A stretch of DNA of 15,564 nucleotides. Origin: Spirochaetaceae bacterium (lineage in GTDB: Bacteria > Spirochaetota > Spirochaetia > DSM-2461). The notes beneath the pieces were generated by a model that had not been told where the DNA came from, ran no database searches, and saw only the letters and a list, made by a program, of their open reading frames with translations. Location: contig JAEINM010000044.1 in assembly GCA_016342385.1 (NCBI GenBank), positions 1-15,564 on the forward strand. Reading direction: 5' to 3'. The translations under genes and the position numbers were made by a program. Each line of letters opens with the position of its first letter. The stretch's first letter is position 1. Below, one piece after another: positions 1-6,278 of this stretch.

Positions 1-226
1 TTCGTTTAAAGTCTATTGACAGAGCTTCTGAAAGAGTTCTGACTGCCAGAGTTTTTGCCAGACCCGGCACACCTTCGACTAGAACATGACCGCCGGCAAT
101 AATTCCCATAAGCAATCCGTCAATCATCGCTTCCTGGCCGACAATTTTTCTGGCGACTTCTGTTTTTACATCGCTGAGCAGTTTTTTTGCATCATTAACT
201 TTTCTTTCCAGATCCTTATTTTCCAT
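1..226 (-). CDS. MoxR family AAA+ ATPase, N-terminal part (cut by window edge)
   Basis: The first 75 codons are visible. The ATG is at 226-224, preceded by an AGAGG ribosome site. The protein begins MENKDLERK and continues with KIVGQEAMIDGLLMGIIAGG, then HVLVEGVPGLAKT, a MoxR-type Walker A (GVPGLAKT) at about residues 51-58. The 'VGQE...L..ll.gGHvLleGvPGlaKT' arrangement is characteristic of the MoxR/RavA branch. These ATPases act as chaperones that mature or insert metal cofactors or assemble complexes, usually together with von Willebrand factor A proteins encoded downstream. Those partners would lie outside the window, to the left. The gene follows argJ on the same strand after 60 bases that contain a short hairpin. 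Walker B and the sensor motifs are not in view, so the subfamily cannot be named. Confidence 0.9.
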   Translation of the reverse strand, partial: MENKDLERKVNDAKKLLSDVKTEVARKIVGQEAMIDGLLMGIIAGGHVLVEGVPGLAKTLAVRTLSEALSIDFKR

Positions 227-267
227 TTATGCCTCTTGTAGTGTTAGACACGTTGTGTCCTTTGTTC

Positions 268-286
268 AGTGCAGTAAAAATGCACT
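268..286 (-). other. Short hairpin directly after argJ stop
   Basis: AGTGCA and TGCACT arms (6 bp, 7-base loop) start immediately after the argJ stop codon. There is no T-run, so it is a weak terminator at best; it may be an mRNA-end or processing hairpin between argJ and the moxR-like gene. Confidence 0.35.
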
Positions 287-1561
287 TCATGTTCTATAAT
301 CAGCGTTTTCACGCACGTATTCATATGTCAGATCGGAACCGAGAACCTGAGAGGAACAAATCCCTCTGCCCAGTTTGATATTTAAGTCAACGGATCTTTC
401 ATGAGGGGGAAATCCCTCACTATTAACAAAGGAACAATCTTTCATATAGTTACTTAATTTTTTTTCTTTTTCTTCATCGAGTGAAAAAAAACCACCCTCA
501 TAGACTATTTGATCTCCAATGGAAATCTGAATATTATCGGGATTAATATATACACCTTTTTCCCCCAAATGGTCACCCATGGCCTGAATAAATCTTCCCA
601 CATTGGGATCATTTCCAAAAATAGCCGTTTTCGTTAATGGAGAATTGATTAGAGCCTTTCCCAGACCGGTGGCTTCCTCTACACTTTCAGCTTCAGATAC
701 AGTAACACGAATCAAATGAGATGTCCCCTCTCCGTTTCTGACAATATCTTCCGCCAAAGAAGAACAAACAGAATAAAGTGCTTTTTTAAAATCATCAATT
801 GATGAACATTCCTTTCGGCCGGAAGAAAATATAATGGCTGTATCACTTGTACTCTGATCACTGTCGATAGAGATTCTATTAAAAGTACTGTTTATTATTT
901 CGGGAAAAAGTTTTCGCAATTCACCTCTATCGATCTTTATATCTGTCAGAATAAAAACGAGCATGGTAGCCATATCCGGCTCAATCATCCCCGCCCCCTT
1001 GGCTATGGCACAGATCCTCCCCCCATCCAGGTCGGCAGATCTCACTTTTGGAAAGGCGTCTGTTGTCATAATCGATTCGGCAGCTTCAAAAAAATCTGTT
1101 CTCTTCAGTTTATCTGAAAGAGGGGCGAGATTCCCTATCATCTCCTTCTCCGGAAGTTTCCATCCGATGATCCCTGTAGAGGAGGGAAGATAAGGGTGAT
1201 CTTTTTTTCTCAGCTCCTGTAATTCCCCCGTAATATTCAAAGCCGTTTCTTTCCCCCCGTGACATCTCACATTGGAAATCCGGTTATTGATAAGGATTCC
1301 GGAAATTTTATCTTCACCCAGCAAATCCCGGCCTATTATCACCGGGTATCCCGGAAAGGCATTCCGGGTAAAGACACCGGCAAAGACATCGGTCGGTTCA
1401 TCGAGTTCGATAAGAGTAAGATTCATTCTCATCGGTTCATCCGTCGCTCTCTCTTCAGGATAAAAGTCAAAGGATTGTACGGCCGTCTGAAAACCTTCAG
1501 GTAGCGCTGCTCTCTCTTTTAGAACCCGGTTGTATTTATCTTTTGTTGTAAACTCTTTCAT
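287..1561 (-). CDS. argJ: Glutamate N-acetyltransferase / ornithine acetyltransferase ArgJ
   Basis: ArgJ recycles the acetyl group from N-acetylornithine to glutamate in arginine synthesis; bifunctional forms also use acetyl-CoA. It is made as a precursor that cuts itself into alpha and beta chains at an Ala-Thr bond. The predicted 424 residues contain the cleavage region KGAGMIEPDMATML (Thr would be the nucleophile and the new beta-chain N terminus), the oxyanion-hole motif SSTGIIG, the C-terminal KTAIFGNDPNVGR block and the family-like end ADYRT. The ATG at 1561 is chosen over an upstream in-frame GTG at 1618: homology starts near it, and a TATTAT box lies 8 bases before it. There is no Shine-Dalgarno. 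Some signatures deviate: GEGTSH where GEGATK is usual, ISNVRCHGG where NANACTG is usual, and DPNVGR where DPNWGR is usual. Family assignment is firm; mono- versus bifunctional activity cannot be read. Confidence 0.9.
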   Translation of the reverse strand: MKEFTTKDKYNRVLKERAALPEGFQTAVQSFDFYPEERATDEPMRMNLTLIELDEPTDVFAGVFTRNAFPGYPVIIGRDLLGEDKISGILINNRISNVRCHGGKETALNITGELQELRKKDHPYLPSSTGIIGWKLPEKEMIGNLAPLSDKLKRTDFFEAAESIMTTDAFPKVRSADLDGGRICAIAKGAGMIEPDMATMLVFILTDIKIDRGELRKLFPEIINSTFNRISIDSDQSTSDTAIIFSSGRKECSSIDDFKKALYSVCSSLAEDIVRNGEGTSHLIRVTVSEAESVEEATGLGKALINSPLTKTAIFGNDPNVGRFIQAMGDHLGEKGVYINPDNIQISIGDQIVYEGGFFSLDEEKEKKLSNYMKDCSFVNSEGFPPHERSVDLNIKLGRGICSSQVLGSDLTYEYVRENADYRT

Positions 1562-1569
1562 ACTTGACA

Positions 1570-1598
1570 ATAATAGCGAAAATAAAAAAAATGGTCTA
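1570..1598 (-). promoter_or_regulatory. Candidate argJ promoter giving a leaderless mRNA
   Basis: On the minus strand TAGACC (1598-1593), exactly 17 bases, then TATTAT (1575-1570). The ATG follows after 8 bases, so the expected start site falls within about two bases of the initiation codon. No AGGAG-like sequence is present. Confidence 0.5.
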
Positions 1599-1629
1599 TT
1601 ACATTTCAGCTCACTCACTATTAGTGTAT

Positions 1630-1658
1630 TTGACAGAATAGCTTATCGTTCGTATAGT
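1630..1658 (+). promoter_or_regulatory. Sigma-70-type promoter of rmuC, leaderless
   Basis: A perfect TTGACA (1630-1635), a 17-base spacer and TATAGT (1653-1658). ATG begins at 1665, six bases after the -10 box, so transcription should start at or next to the A of the start codon. There is no ribosome binding site. Confidence 0.75.
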
Positions 1659-1664
1659 AAATTC

Positions 1665-2513
1665 ATGAATCAACAAACCCTGTTTATCATTTCCATTACC
1701 TCTGCGGCTCTTCTTTCCCTCTTTCTGATCTCTCTTATTATAAACAGAAAAAACAAGAATGAATCTCTTAATTTCTATGAAACTTTCAACTCCATATCCA
1801 GACGACTGGATAAAATGGAGGATATGGCCGGAAAGGTTGACGATATCTCACGGATTTTCACATTACCTCACATAAGAGGCGCGGCAGGCGAAACTATGCT
1901 GGAAGCTCTTTTTCAAAACTGGCTGCCATCGGGAAGCTATAAAATGCAGCATAAATTTTCCAGTGGGGCCAGAGCAGATGCCGTCATAAAACTGGGAAAA
2001 TTTCTCGTCCCCGTAGATTCTAAATTCCCTCTTGAGAGTATAAGTTCCATCATCAATGAAGAATCTCAGGGGCTGACAGGTCAGATAAAAAGAGTTTTCT
2101 TAAAACACTGTGACGATATTGCTTCAAAATACATACGCCCCGAAGAGGGAACCATGCAATTTGCCCTGATGTATATACCCTCGGAAAAAATCTATTACAA
2201 AGTTTTTATCGAAGATGATGGGGAGTTTATGAGAGAGATTCTCAAAAAAGGGATTCTTCCAGTTAGTCCCTCTAATATATTTACCTATGTTCAGACCGTA
2301 GCCTATGGGTTACGGGGATTCTCTTTCAGTACAAAGCAAAAACTTATCCTCGACAGACTACACCGTCTAAGAGAAGATTTTAATCTATTAAAACGGCAAT
2401 ACGAGGTGGGAACCACTCATTTAAAAAATCTGCAGAAAGTCTGGGATGACTCCACAGTCCGGCTCTCCTCCATGGACAGTGCAATTGAAAGAATGGAAAG
2501 ACCGGAGGACTGA
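1665..2513 (+). CDS. rmuC: RmuC-family protein, short form with N-terminal membrane anchor
   Basis: 282 residues. Residues about 5-27 (FIISITSAALLSLFLISLII) form one membrane span. About 40 residues of helix follow, and then the RmuC domain with RGAAGETMLEALF, GARADAVIKL and VPVDSKFPLESI, which match the family's RG.wGE..Le, PDavv and iDaK blocks. RmuC proteins restrain inversions and other rearrangements at short inverted repeats. The domain is related to restriction-type nuclease folds, with the acidic/Lys positions D...DSK visible here. Most RmuC proteins are about 400-500 residues with a long coiled coil between anchor and domain; here that spacer is almost gone. The start at 1665 follows a strong promoter with no leader; the frame is open further upstream, but the anchor begins at this Met. 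It converges with the next gene, leaving only 3 bases between stops. Confidence 0.85.
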   Translation: MNQQTLFIISITSAALLSLFLISLIINRKNKNESLNFYETFNSISRRLDKMEDMAGKVDDISRIFTLPHIRGAAGETMLEALFQNWLPSGSYKMQHKFSSGARADAVIKLGKFLVPVDSKFPLESISSIINEESQGLTGQIKRVFLKHCDDIASKYIRPEEGTMQFALMYIPSEKIYYKVFIEDDGEFMREILKKGILPVSPSNIFTYVQTVAYGLRGFSFSTKQKLILDRLHRLREDFNLLKRQYEVGTTHLKNLQKVWDDSTVRLSSMDSAIERMERPED

Positions 2514-2516
2514 TGA

Positions 2517-3116
2517 TCACTTTCCTTCGAGATAAAGAGAAAGGTTATCTGCGACTTTGTAAACATACCATTCAAAGTTTTTTTTGTAGGACCTCAAAGA
2601 AAAGAAAAAGTCGACAAACTCCGACAATTTTATACGGGAATTATAGACAATGGAAACACCATTCCGATCCTCTTTCAGGGAAAACTCCAGATTTGCCTCC
2701 TGGACCAGCTTAGTCCCCAAAAGGGGATTCATTTTAATAGATTTCAGCTGTCCTGTTTCGGAATACTCCTGGTGCGGACTGAATTTCAATTCAACGCCTT
2801 TCCGTCCAAAGGGCCAAATGAGATTGAGGTCAAAAGTTATTAAAAACAGATTACTTTCAGCTAAATAGTTAATTTCTGTAAAATAGGCAATCAGTCCTTC
2901 TGATTCTTTATCAATCCCCTGCATTCCATTAAGGGCCCATTGGGAGTATTCATTATATTTTAGTAGAGCGATGCTGACCTCATCTATAGATTTCTGAAGA
3001 TCGATCTCTCCCGTTGTAACAAAGAACCTGTCTTTTGTATAAACAGTATGAGGATCCACTTCGGCGAAAAGAAAGAGAGGAATAGAAAGAAACAGCAATG
3101 ATAATATTATTTTCAT
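2517..3116 (-). CDS. Exported protein of unknown function
   Basis: 199 residues starting MKIILSLLFLSIPLFLFAEV, a clear Sec signal peptide with probable cleavage after FLFA (about residue 18). The mature part of about 180 residues is soluble and beta/alpha mixed, with no further membrane span or cysteine lipobox. Features such as 'DEVSIALLKYNEYSQWALNGM' near the N terminus and the closing amphipathic helix loosely recall START/SRPBCC-type ligand-binding proteins. That is only an impression and no function is assigned. Expected location is the periplasm. It follows the nuclease gene on the same strand by 8 bases. The intervening sequence carries a perfect TATAAT whose bases overlap the upstream stop codon, and no ribosome site, so it may be made from its own leaderless message as well as by read-through. 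Confidence 0.75.
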   Translation of the reverse strand: MKIILSLLFLSIPLFLFAEVDPHTVYTKDRFFVTTGEIDLQKSIDEVSIALLKYNEYSQWALNGMQGIDKESEGLIAYFTEINYLAESNLFLITFDLNLIWPFGRKGVELKFSPHQEYSETGQLKSIKMNPLLGTKLVQEANLEFSLKEDRNGVSIVYNSRIKLSEFVDFFFSLRSYKKNFEWYVYKVADNLSLYLEGK

Positions 3117-3123
3117 AATTTGT

Positions 3124-3152
3124 ATTATACATCGGAAATGATTAATTTTAAA
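3124..3152 (-). promoter_or_regulatory. Possible internal leaderless promoter of exported-protein gene
   Basis: Minus strand TTTAAA (3152-3147), 17 bases, TATAAT (3129-3124), then ACAAATT and the ATG at 3116. The -10 box overlaps the TAA stop of the upstream gene. The -35 is weak. Confidence 0.4.
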
Positions 3153-4186
3153 AGAATGGGGAGATGATCGGAATATCCCTCTTCAGTCAGACTGTTCCAT
3201 CGTGAGGGATAATTATAATCATTTAGCAAAAACGGTTCTTTAATGACCTTAAATGACTCATATTCATATCCCCTGTCATCAAAAAAAGATTTCCAGAGGA
3301 AAAAATGATCGATTTTGCTCCATTGGGATTTATAGGCATAACTGCCGCTACTCGAGATATCATACCAGGGAGAATACAGAACCACCCGGGATCCTTCAAC
3401 TGTGCTCTTTTCTCCCCTGGAGGAAATAAAGAGAGAGTCTGACCATTCATCGGGAACATCTTCAATGACAGGAATCAGGGCCGTTCGATAGTGTCGTCCT
3501 GTCTTTTTATACTCATCATGGCTTTCATTAAAATCTCCCGCGGCCAAAATCAGCAAATCCTCATTAGCGGCAACAAGTGTCCGAAATCGATCAGTCAGAA
3601 CCTGTGCACAATGAATTCTACCCTCTTCTGTTGCAGCACTCCCTCCCGACTTGGATTTCCAGTGATTATTCAGTACCACTAGCTCCTGTCCATTCAAATC
3701 GAAATGGATTTCTGTAATGGGCCGCAGTCTAATCCGGCCCCAGTATCCGGTTTCAAACTTGGAAACAGATTTGACGGGAATATTCGACAGCACAGCCGTA
3801 TGAACAGACATATCACTCTCTTCCAGAAGGATTTGCCAGGCATAGTGGCTATCGAGGATTTCTCTATTCAAAATGTCCAGAGCATTGAGGTTTTCGACCT
3901 CCTGAAGAAGCAGAATATCGGGAAACTCATCGAGAGCCTTGTTTAACATTTCTTCAATTCTGTTCAGTCTCTTATAGAAGAGTTCTGTATTCCAGGATCC
4001 CGAATCGGGATCAAACTCATCGTATTCCGAGCCGTCGGAGACATCATCAAAGATATTCTGAACATTCCAGGATAAAATCGACAGTTCAGCCGGCCCCGGA
4101 TCTTCATCAAAGGGAAGAGAACAGGCAGTACAGGAGATAAGAAATATAATGGGAAAGCCCAGCAGAAAGGCAGCAGTCTTTTTCAT
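3125..4186 (-). CDS. Secreted lipoprotein of the endonuclease/exonuclease/phosphatase fold
   Basis: 353 residues. The N terminus MKKTAAFLLGFPIIFLISC is a signal peptide with a lipobox-like site (LIS-C19, or the second Cys in CTAC), so the mature protein is probably lipid-anchored and faces the periplasm or outside. All landmark motifs of the EEP (DNase I-like) superfamily follow in order: SWNVQNIFD (metal-binding Asn), LLQEVEN (Glu metal ligand), LNNHWKSKSGG (catalytic-type His region), AAGDFNES (Asp/Asn pair) and the C-terminal YSDHLPI (Asp-His). An intact set argues for an active phosphodiesterase or nuclease, perhaps scavenging extracellular DNA or nucleotides; the substrate is not readable. 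It has no Shine-Dalgarno before ATG 4186, only AT-rich sequence (TAGTAT five bases upstream). Confidence 0.85.
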   Translation of the reverse strand: MKKTAAFLLGFPIIFLISCTACSLPFDEDPGPAELSILSWNVQNIFDDVSDGSEYDEFDPDSGSWNTELFYKRLNRIEEMLNKALDEFPDILLLQEVENLNALDILNREILDSHYAWQILLEESDMSVHTAVLSNIPVKSVSKFETGYWGRIRLRPITEIHFDLNGQELVVLNNHWKSKSGGSAATEEGRIHCAQVLTDRFRTLVAANEDLLILAAGDFNESHDEYKKTGRHYRTALIPVIEDVPDEWSDSLFISSRGEKSTVEGSRVVLYSPWYDISSSGSYAYKSQWSKIDHFFLWKSFFDDRGYEYESFKVIKEPFLLNDYNYPSRWNSLTEEGYSDHLPILLKLIISDV

Positions 4187-4356
4187 AATACATACTACAG
4201 AGAATTAAGCTGCAGGGCTTCAAAAAAAAAGAAAAAGCATCACAAACCAAGGCCCCTCTCACTTATAATCTCACGTAATCCTGCTCCCTCTCAATCTTCC
4301 CGAAGGGGCTTGGGGGAGGTCGGTTTAAAGAGGATTCTCAATCGTACATTGCTGAT

Positions 4357-4382
4357 AAAAAAACCTCCCGGAAAACGGGAGG
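4357..4382 (-). terminator. Rho-independent terminator of clpP
   Basis: Read on the minus strand: CCTCCCG, a five-base loop, CGGGAGG (perfect 7 bp, GC-rich), then seven Ts. It lies 26 bases after the clpP stop codon. Confidence 0.9.
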
Positions 4383-4407
4383 GTCTATCGGTAAAAAGAT
4401 TGATAAT

Positions 4408-5004
4408 TTAAACGGGCATTTCACTTCGATTGACAACGATCTTGCTAACCAGTCCATAGTCCAGTGCTTCCTGTCCATTCATCCAGAAGTCCCTGTCCGT
4501 ATCAAGTTCAACCTGCTTGATATCTTTTCCCGTTTCTTCTGAAATCAGTTTGTTCAGCTTAATTCTCAACTTTTCAATTTCAGTTGCGTGGATTTCTATC
4601 TCTGTTGCCACTCCCCGTATACCGCTCAATGGCTGGTGAATCATATAGCTGGAATTGGCGAAAGCCAGTCTTCTGTCTTTCGGTGCTGCTAAGAGAATAA
4701 GAGCTCCGGCACTGGCAACCAGTCCCATCCCAATTGTATACACCATTGGTTTGACAAAACGAATCATATCAAAAATGGCATATCCCGCATTGGCATCACC
4801 ACCGGGGGAATCGATAAAAACCTTGATGGGTTCATCACCATCAGCTTCCAGTAATAAGAGCTGCTTGATCACTTTTTCCGCCAGTGCTTTGTTTATCTCT
4901 CCTGAAATAAGAATAGTTCTGGTTTTAAGCATTTTCTGCATTAGCATATCAGGCTCTTCAACTTTCTCCTCTTTTTTATCATCATCTGCAAATCTTCCGG
5001 TCAT
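4408..5004 (-). CDS. clpP: ATP-dependent Clp protease proteolytic subunit ClpP
   Basis: 198 residues of the barrel-forming serine peptidase that works with a Clp ATPase (ClpX, ClpA or ClpC) in the cytoplasm. The catalytic triad is visible as Ser98 (GLVASAG), His123 (YMIHQPLSG) and Asp172 (DTDRDFW). The oxyanion region DSPGGDANAG is at about 65-74. The N terminus is unusually charged (ADDDKKEEKVEEPD) in place of the common propeptide or axial-loop sequence. The sequence after His, GIRGVATEIEIHATEIEKLRIKLN, is a typical handle-helix region. The start is set at ATG 5004 because AGGAG lies 7 bases upstream; a GTG at 5034 in the same frame would place that site inside the gene. No Clp ATPase or trigger-factor gene is adjacent. 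It is divergent from era. Confidence 0.95.
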   Translation of the reverse strand: MTGRFADDDKKEEKVEEPDMLMQKMLKTRTILISGEINKALAEKVIKQLLLLEADGDEPIKVFIDSPGGDANAGYAIFDMIRFVKPMVYTIGMGLVASAGALILLAAPKDRRLAFANSSYMIHQPLSGIRGVATEIEIHATEIEKLRIKLNKLISEETGKDIKQVELDTDRDFWMNGQEALDYGLVSKIVVNRSEMPV

Positions 5005-5048
5005 ATTAACTCCTGCTTCTATATTCTGCGCCACAGCTTATGGTCTAA

Positions 5049-5054
5049 ATTATA
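5049..5054 (-). promoter_or_regulatory. Candidate clpP -10 box
   Basis: TATAAT on the minus strand, about 45 bases before the clpP ATG, in a very AT-rich stretch. No convincing -35 at 16-18 bases. Confidence 0.35.
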
Positions 5055-5110
5055 ATATCTTAAAAATAAAGATAATATAAAATACAGGAAAAATGAAATT
5101 TTAAATAGAC

Positions 5111-5140
5111 TGTGACCTATAATTAATGCAGAATGTCACA
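5111..5140 (+). promoter_or_regulatory. Candidate era promoter with flanking inverted repeat
   Basis: A perfect -10 box TATAAT lies at 5118-5123 and predicts a start near 5130. TGTGAC (5111-5116) and GTCACA (5135-5140) are an exact inverted pair, 24 bp centre to centre, flanking the -10 box as an operator would. No good -35 is seen. Confidence 0.35.
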
Positions 5141-5180
5141 GTTAAAAAGGACAAAAAAAACACTGGATGGTGAAAAAATA

Positions 5181-6062
5181 ATGAAATCTGCTTTTGTAGC
5201 TATTATCGGGCGTCCCTCTGCGGGAAAATCGACTCTATTAAATGCACTCTGCGGGCATAAAGTCTCGATAACAGCCTCTGTTCCCCAGACCACGAGAAAC
5301 AAAATCAGGGGAATACTGACAGAAGAGAGAGGCCAGATGGTCTTCCTCGACACTCCGGGATACCATAATTCCGAAAGAAAATACAACAATTACATGATGA
5401 ACATTGTAGCCTCGTCCCTCGATGAATGTGACCTGGTTATCTATGTAGTCGATTCAACCAGGCCCATGGGGAAAGAAGAACAGGAACTGATTGATATGCT
5501 TATATCTAAAGGGAAATCCCTTGTTGTTGTTCTGAATAAATGTGACATCGATTCAAAATACCGCCAGGATATCAGAGGATTTTTAAAGGTGAATTTAAAA
5601 CCGGAATCTATAATTGGAACTTCGGCTCTTAAATCTGAAGGGATTGATCCCTTAAAAGATGCCATCTTTGAAGCCGCTCCCGAAGGCCCTAAAATGTATC
5701 CCGATGATTTTTATACCGATCAGGAGCCGGAATTCCGAATTGCCGAGATTATTCGGGAAAAAGCCATTACAAAAATGTCTCAGGAGATTCCCCATGCCAT
5801 GTATGTGGAAATTTCCGATTCGGAGATGAAAGGCGAAGGGGACAAACAGAAACTCTGGATCCGGGCCTTTCTGACAGTTGAGAGAGAATCACAGAAAGGG
5901 ATGGTCATAGGCAAAAGCGGTGATCAGATAAAACAGATCCGCAGAGAGGCGATCAGCGATCTGAATAAAATTTTCCCCTATAAAATACAGCTGGATCTGC
6001 GGGTGAAGGTCAATCCAAAATGGCGTACGAAAGATTATTTATTAAAAGGGTTGATAAAATAG
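5181..6062 (+). CDS. era: GTPase Era
   Basis: 293 residues. Era binds the 3' end of 16S rRNA and is needed for 30S subunit maturation, at the ribosome or inner membrane. The G domain shows G1 GRPSAGKS (residues 10-17), G2 around QTTRNK, G3 DTPGYH, G4 NKCD and G5 SALKSEG. The C-terminal KH domain shows GMVIGKSGDQIKQIRREA (the GxxG loop is GKSG) and ends with WRTKDYLLKGLIK. ATG 5181 is chosen because GGTGA, complementary to CACC of the 16S tail, lies 7 bases upstream and the protein then begins MKSAFVAIIGRP, directly at the G domain as in other Era proteins. An upstream ATG at 5133 adds 16 residues and would start only 10 bases after a TATAAT; it is less likely. Confidence 0.95.
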   Translation: MKSAFVAIIGRPSAGKSTLLNALCGHKVSITASVPQTTRNKIRGILTEERGQMVFLDTPGYHNSERKYNNYMMNIVASSLDECDLVIYVVDSTRPMGKEEQELIDMLISKGKSLVVVLNKCDIDSKYRQDIRGFLKVNLKPESIIGTSALKSEGIDPLKDAIFEAAPEGPKMYPDDFYTDQEPEFRIAEIIREKAITKMSQEIPHAMYVEISDSEMKGEGDKQKLWIRAFLTVERESQKGMVIGKSGDQIKQIRREAISDLNKIFPYKIQLDLRVKVNPKWRTKDYLLKGLIK

Positions 6063-6202
6063 TCACTCCAATTTCCTATATCACAAGATTCACCCTGCAA
6101 ATCAGAATTCACCTCCTCTCCTGTCCTTCCAATTACTGCCATACTCATAATCAATACCCTTTGCTCATCAATATTAGCCTTCACTGATAAAAAATCTTCC
6201 AT
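6035..6202 (-). CDS. Possible small protein gene (55 codons)
   Basis: The minus-strand frame from ATG 6202 to TAA 6035 runs MEDFLSVKANIDEQRVLIMS and ends in SDYFINPFNK. It is acidic, with one Cys and no signal peptide. It lies in an otherwise empty gap and overlaps the 3' end of era by 28 bases. The start is preceded by a purine-rich tract with several ribosome-site-like sequences (AGGAGA about 5 bases upstream and GGGAGG repeats further off). That tract is the complement of the pyrimidine run upstream of lysK, so the apparent ribosome site could be incidental. I recognise no family. Codon choice is plausible, but 55 codons can stay open by chance. Confidence 0.3.
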   Translation of the reverse strand: MEDFLSVKANIDEQRVLIMSMAVIGRTGEEVNSDLQGESCDIGNWSDYFINPFNK

Positions 6203-6217
6203 TCTCCTGTCTCCTTT

Positions 6218-6233
6218 CCTCCCTTCCTCCCTT
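6218..6233. repeat. Pyrimidine tandem repeat (CCTCCCTT x2)
   Basis: Two exact copies of the 8-mer, inside a nearly pure pyrimidine stretch from about 6203 to 6234, just upstream of the lysK promoter. Confidence 0.7.
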
Positions 6234-6241
6234 CATGCAAC

Positions 6242-6270
6242 TTGCTTATTTCTTTTCCCCTATATATAAT
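6242..6270 (+). promoter_or_regulatory. lysK promoter, leaderless
   Basis: TTGCTT (6242-6247), 17 bases, TATAAT (6265-6270), 8 bases, ATG at 6279. There is no Shine-Dalgarno in the TTCTGCCT between the box and the start codon. Confidence 0.65.
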
Positions 6271-6278
6271 TTCTGCCT

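Noticed and set aside
963..1504. Plus-strand frames inside argJ
   Set aside because: Overlapping shadows of argJ with no independent support.
1559..1618. Upstream GTG start for argJ with a hydrophobic N-terminal extension
   Set aside because: The extension reads across the argJ promoter, looks like translated AT-rich promoter DNA, has no ribosome site and is not part of the ArgJ fold.
4187..4356. GC-rich hairpins between the nuclease gene and the clpP terminator
   Set aside because: Several C-run/G-run pairings are possible (for example around 4303-4330), but none is long or perfect enough to call a structured RNA or second terminator.
4655..5080. Long plus-strand frame opposite clpP
   Set aside because: Antisense shadow of a well-conserved gene; composition mirrors ClpP codons and it has no start signals.
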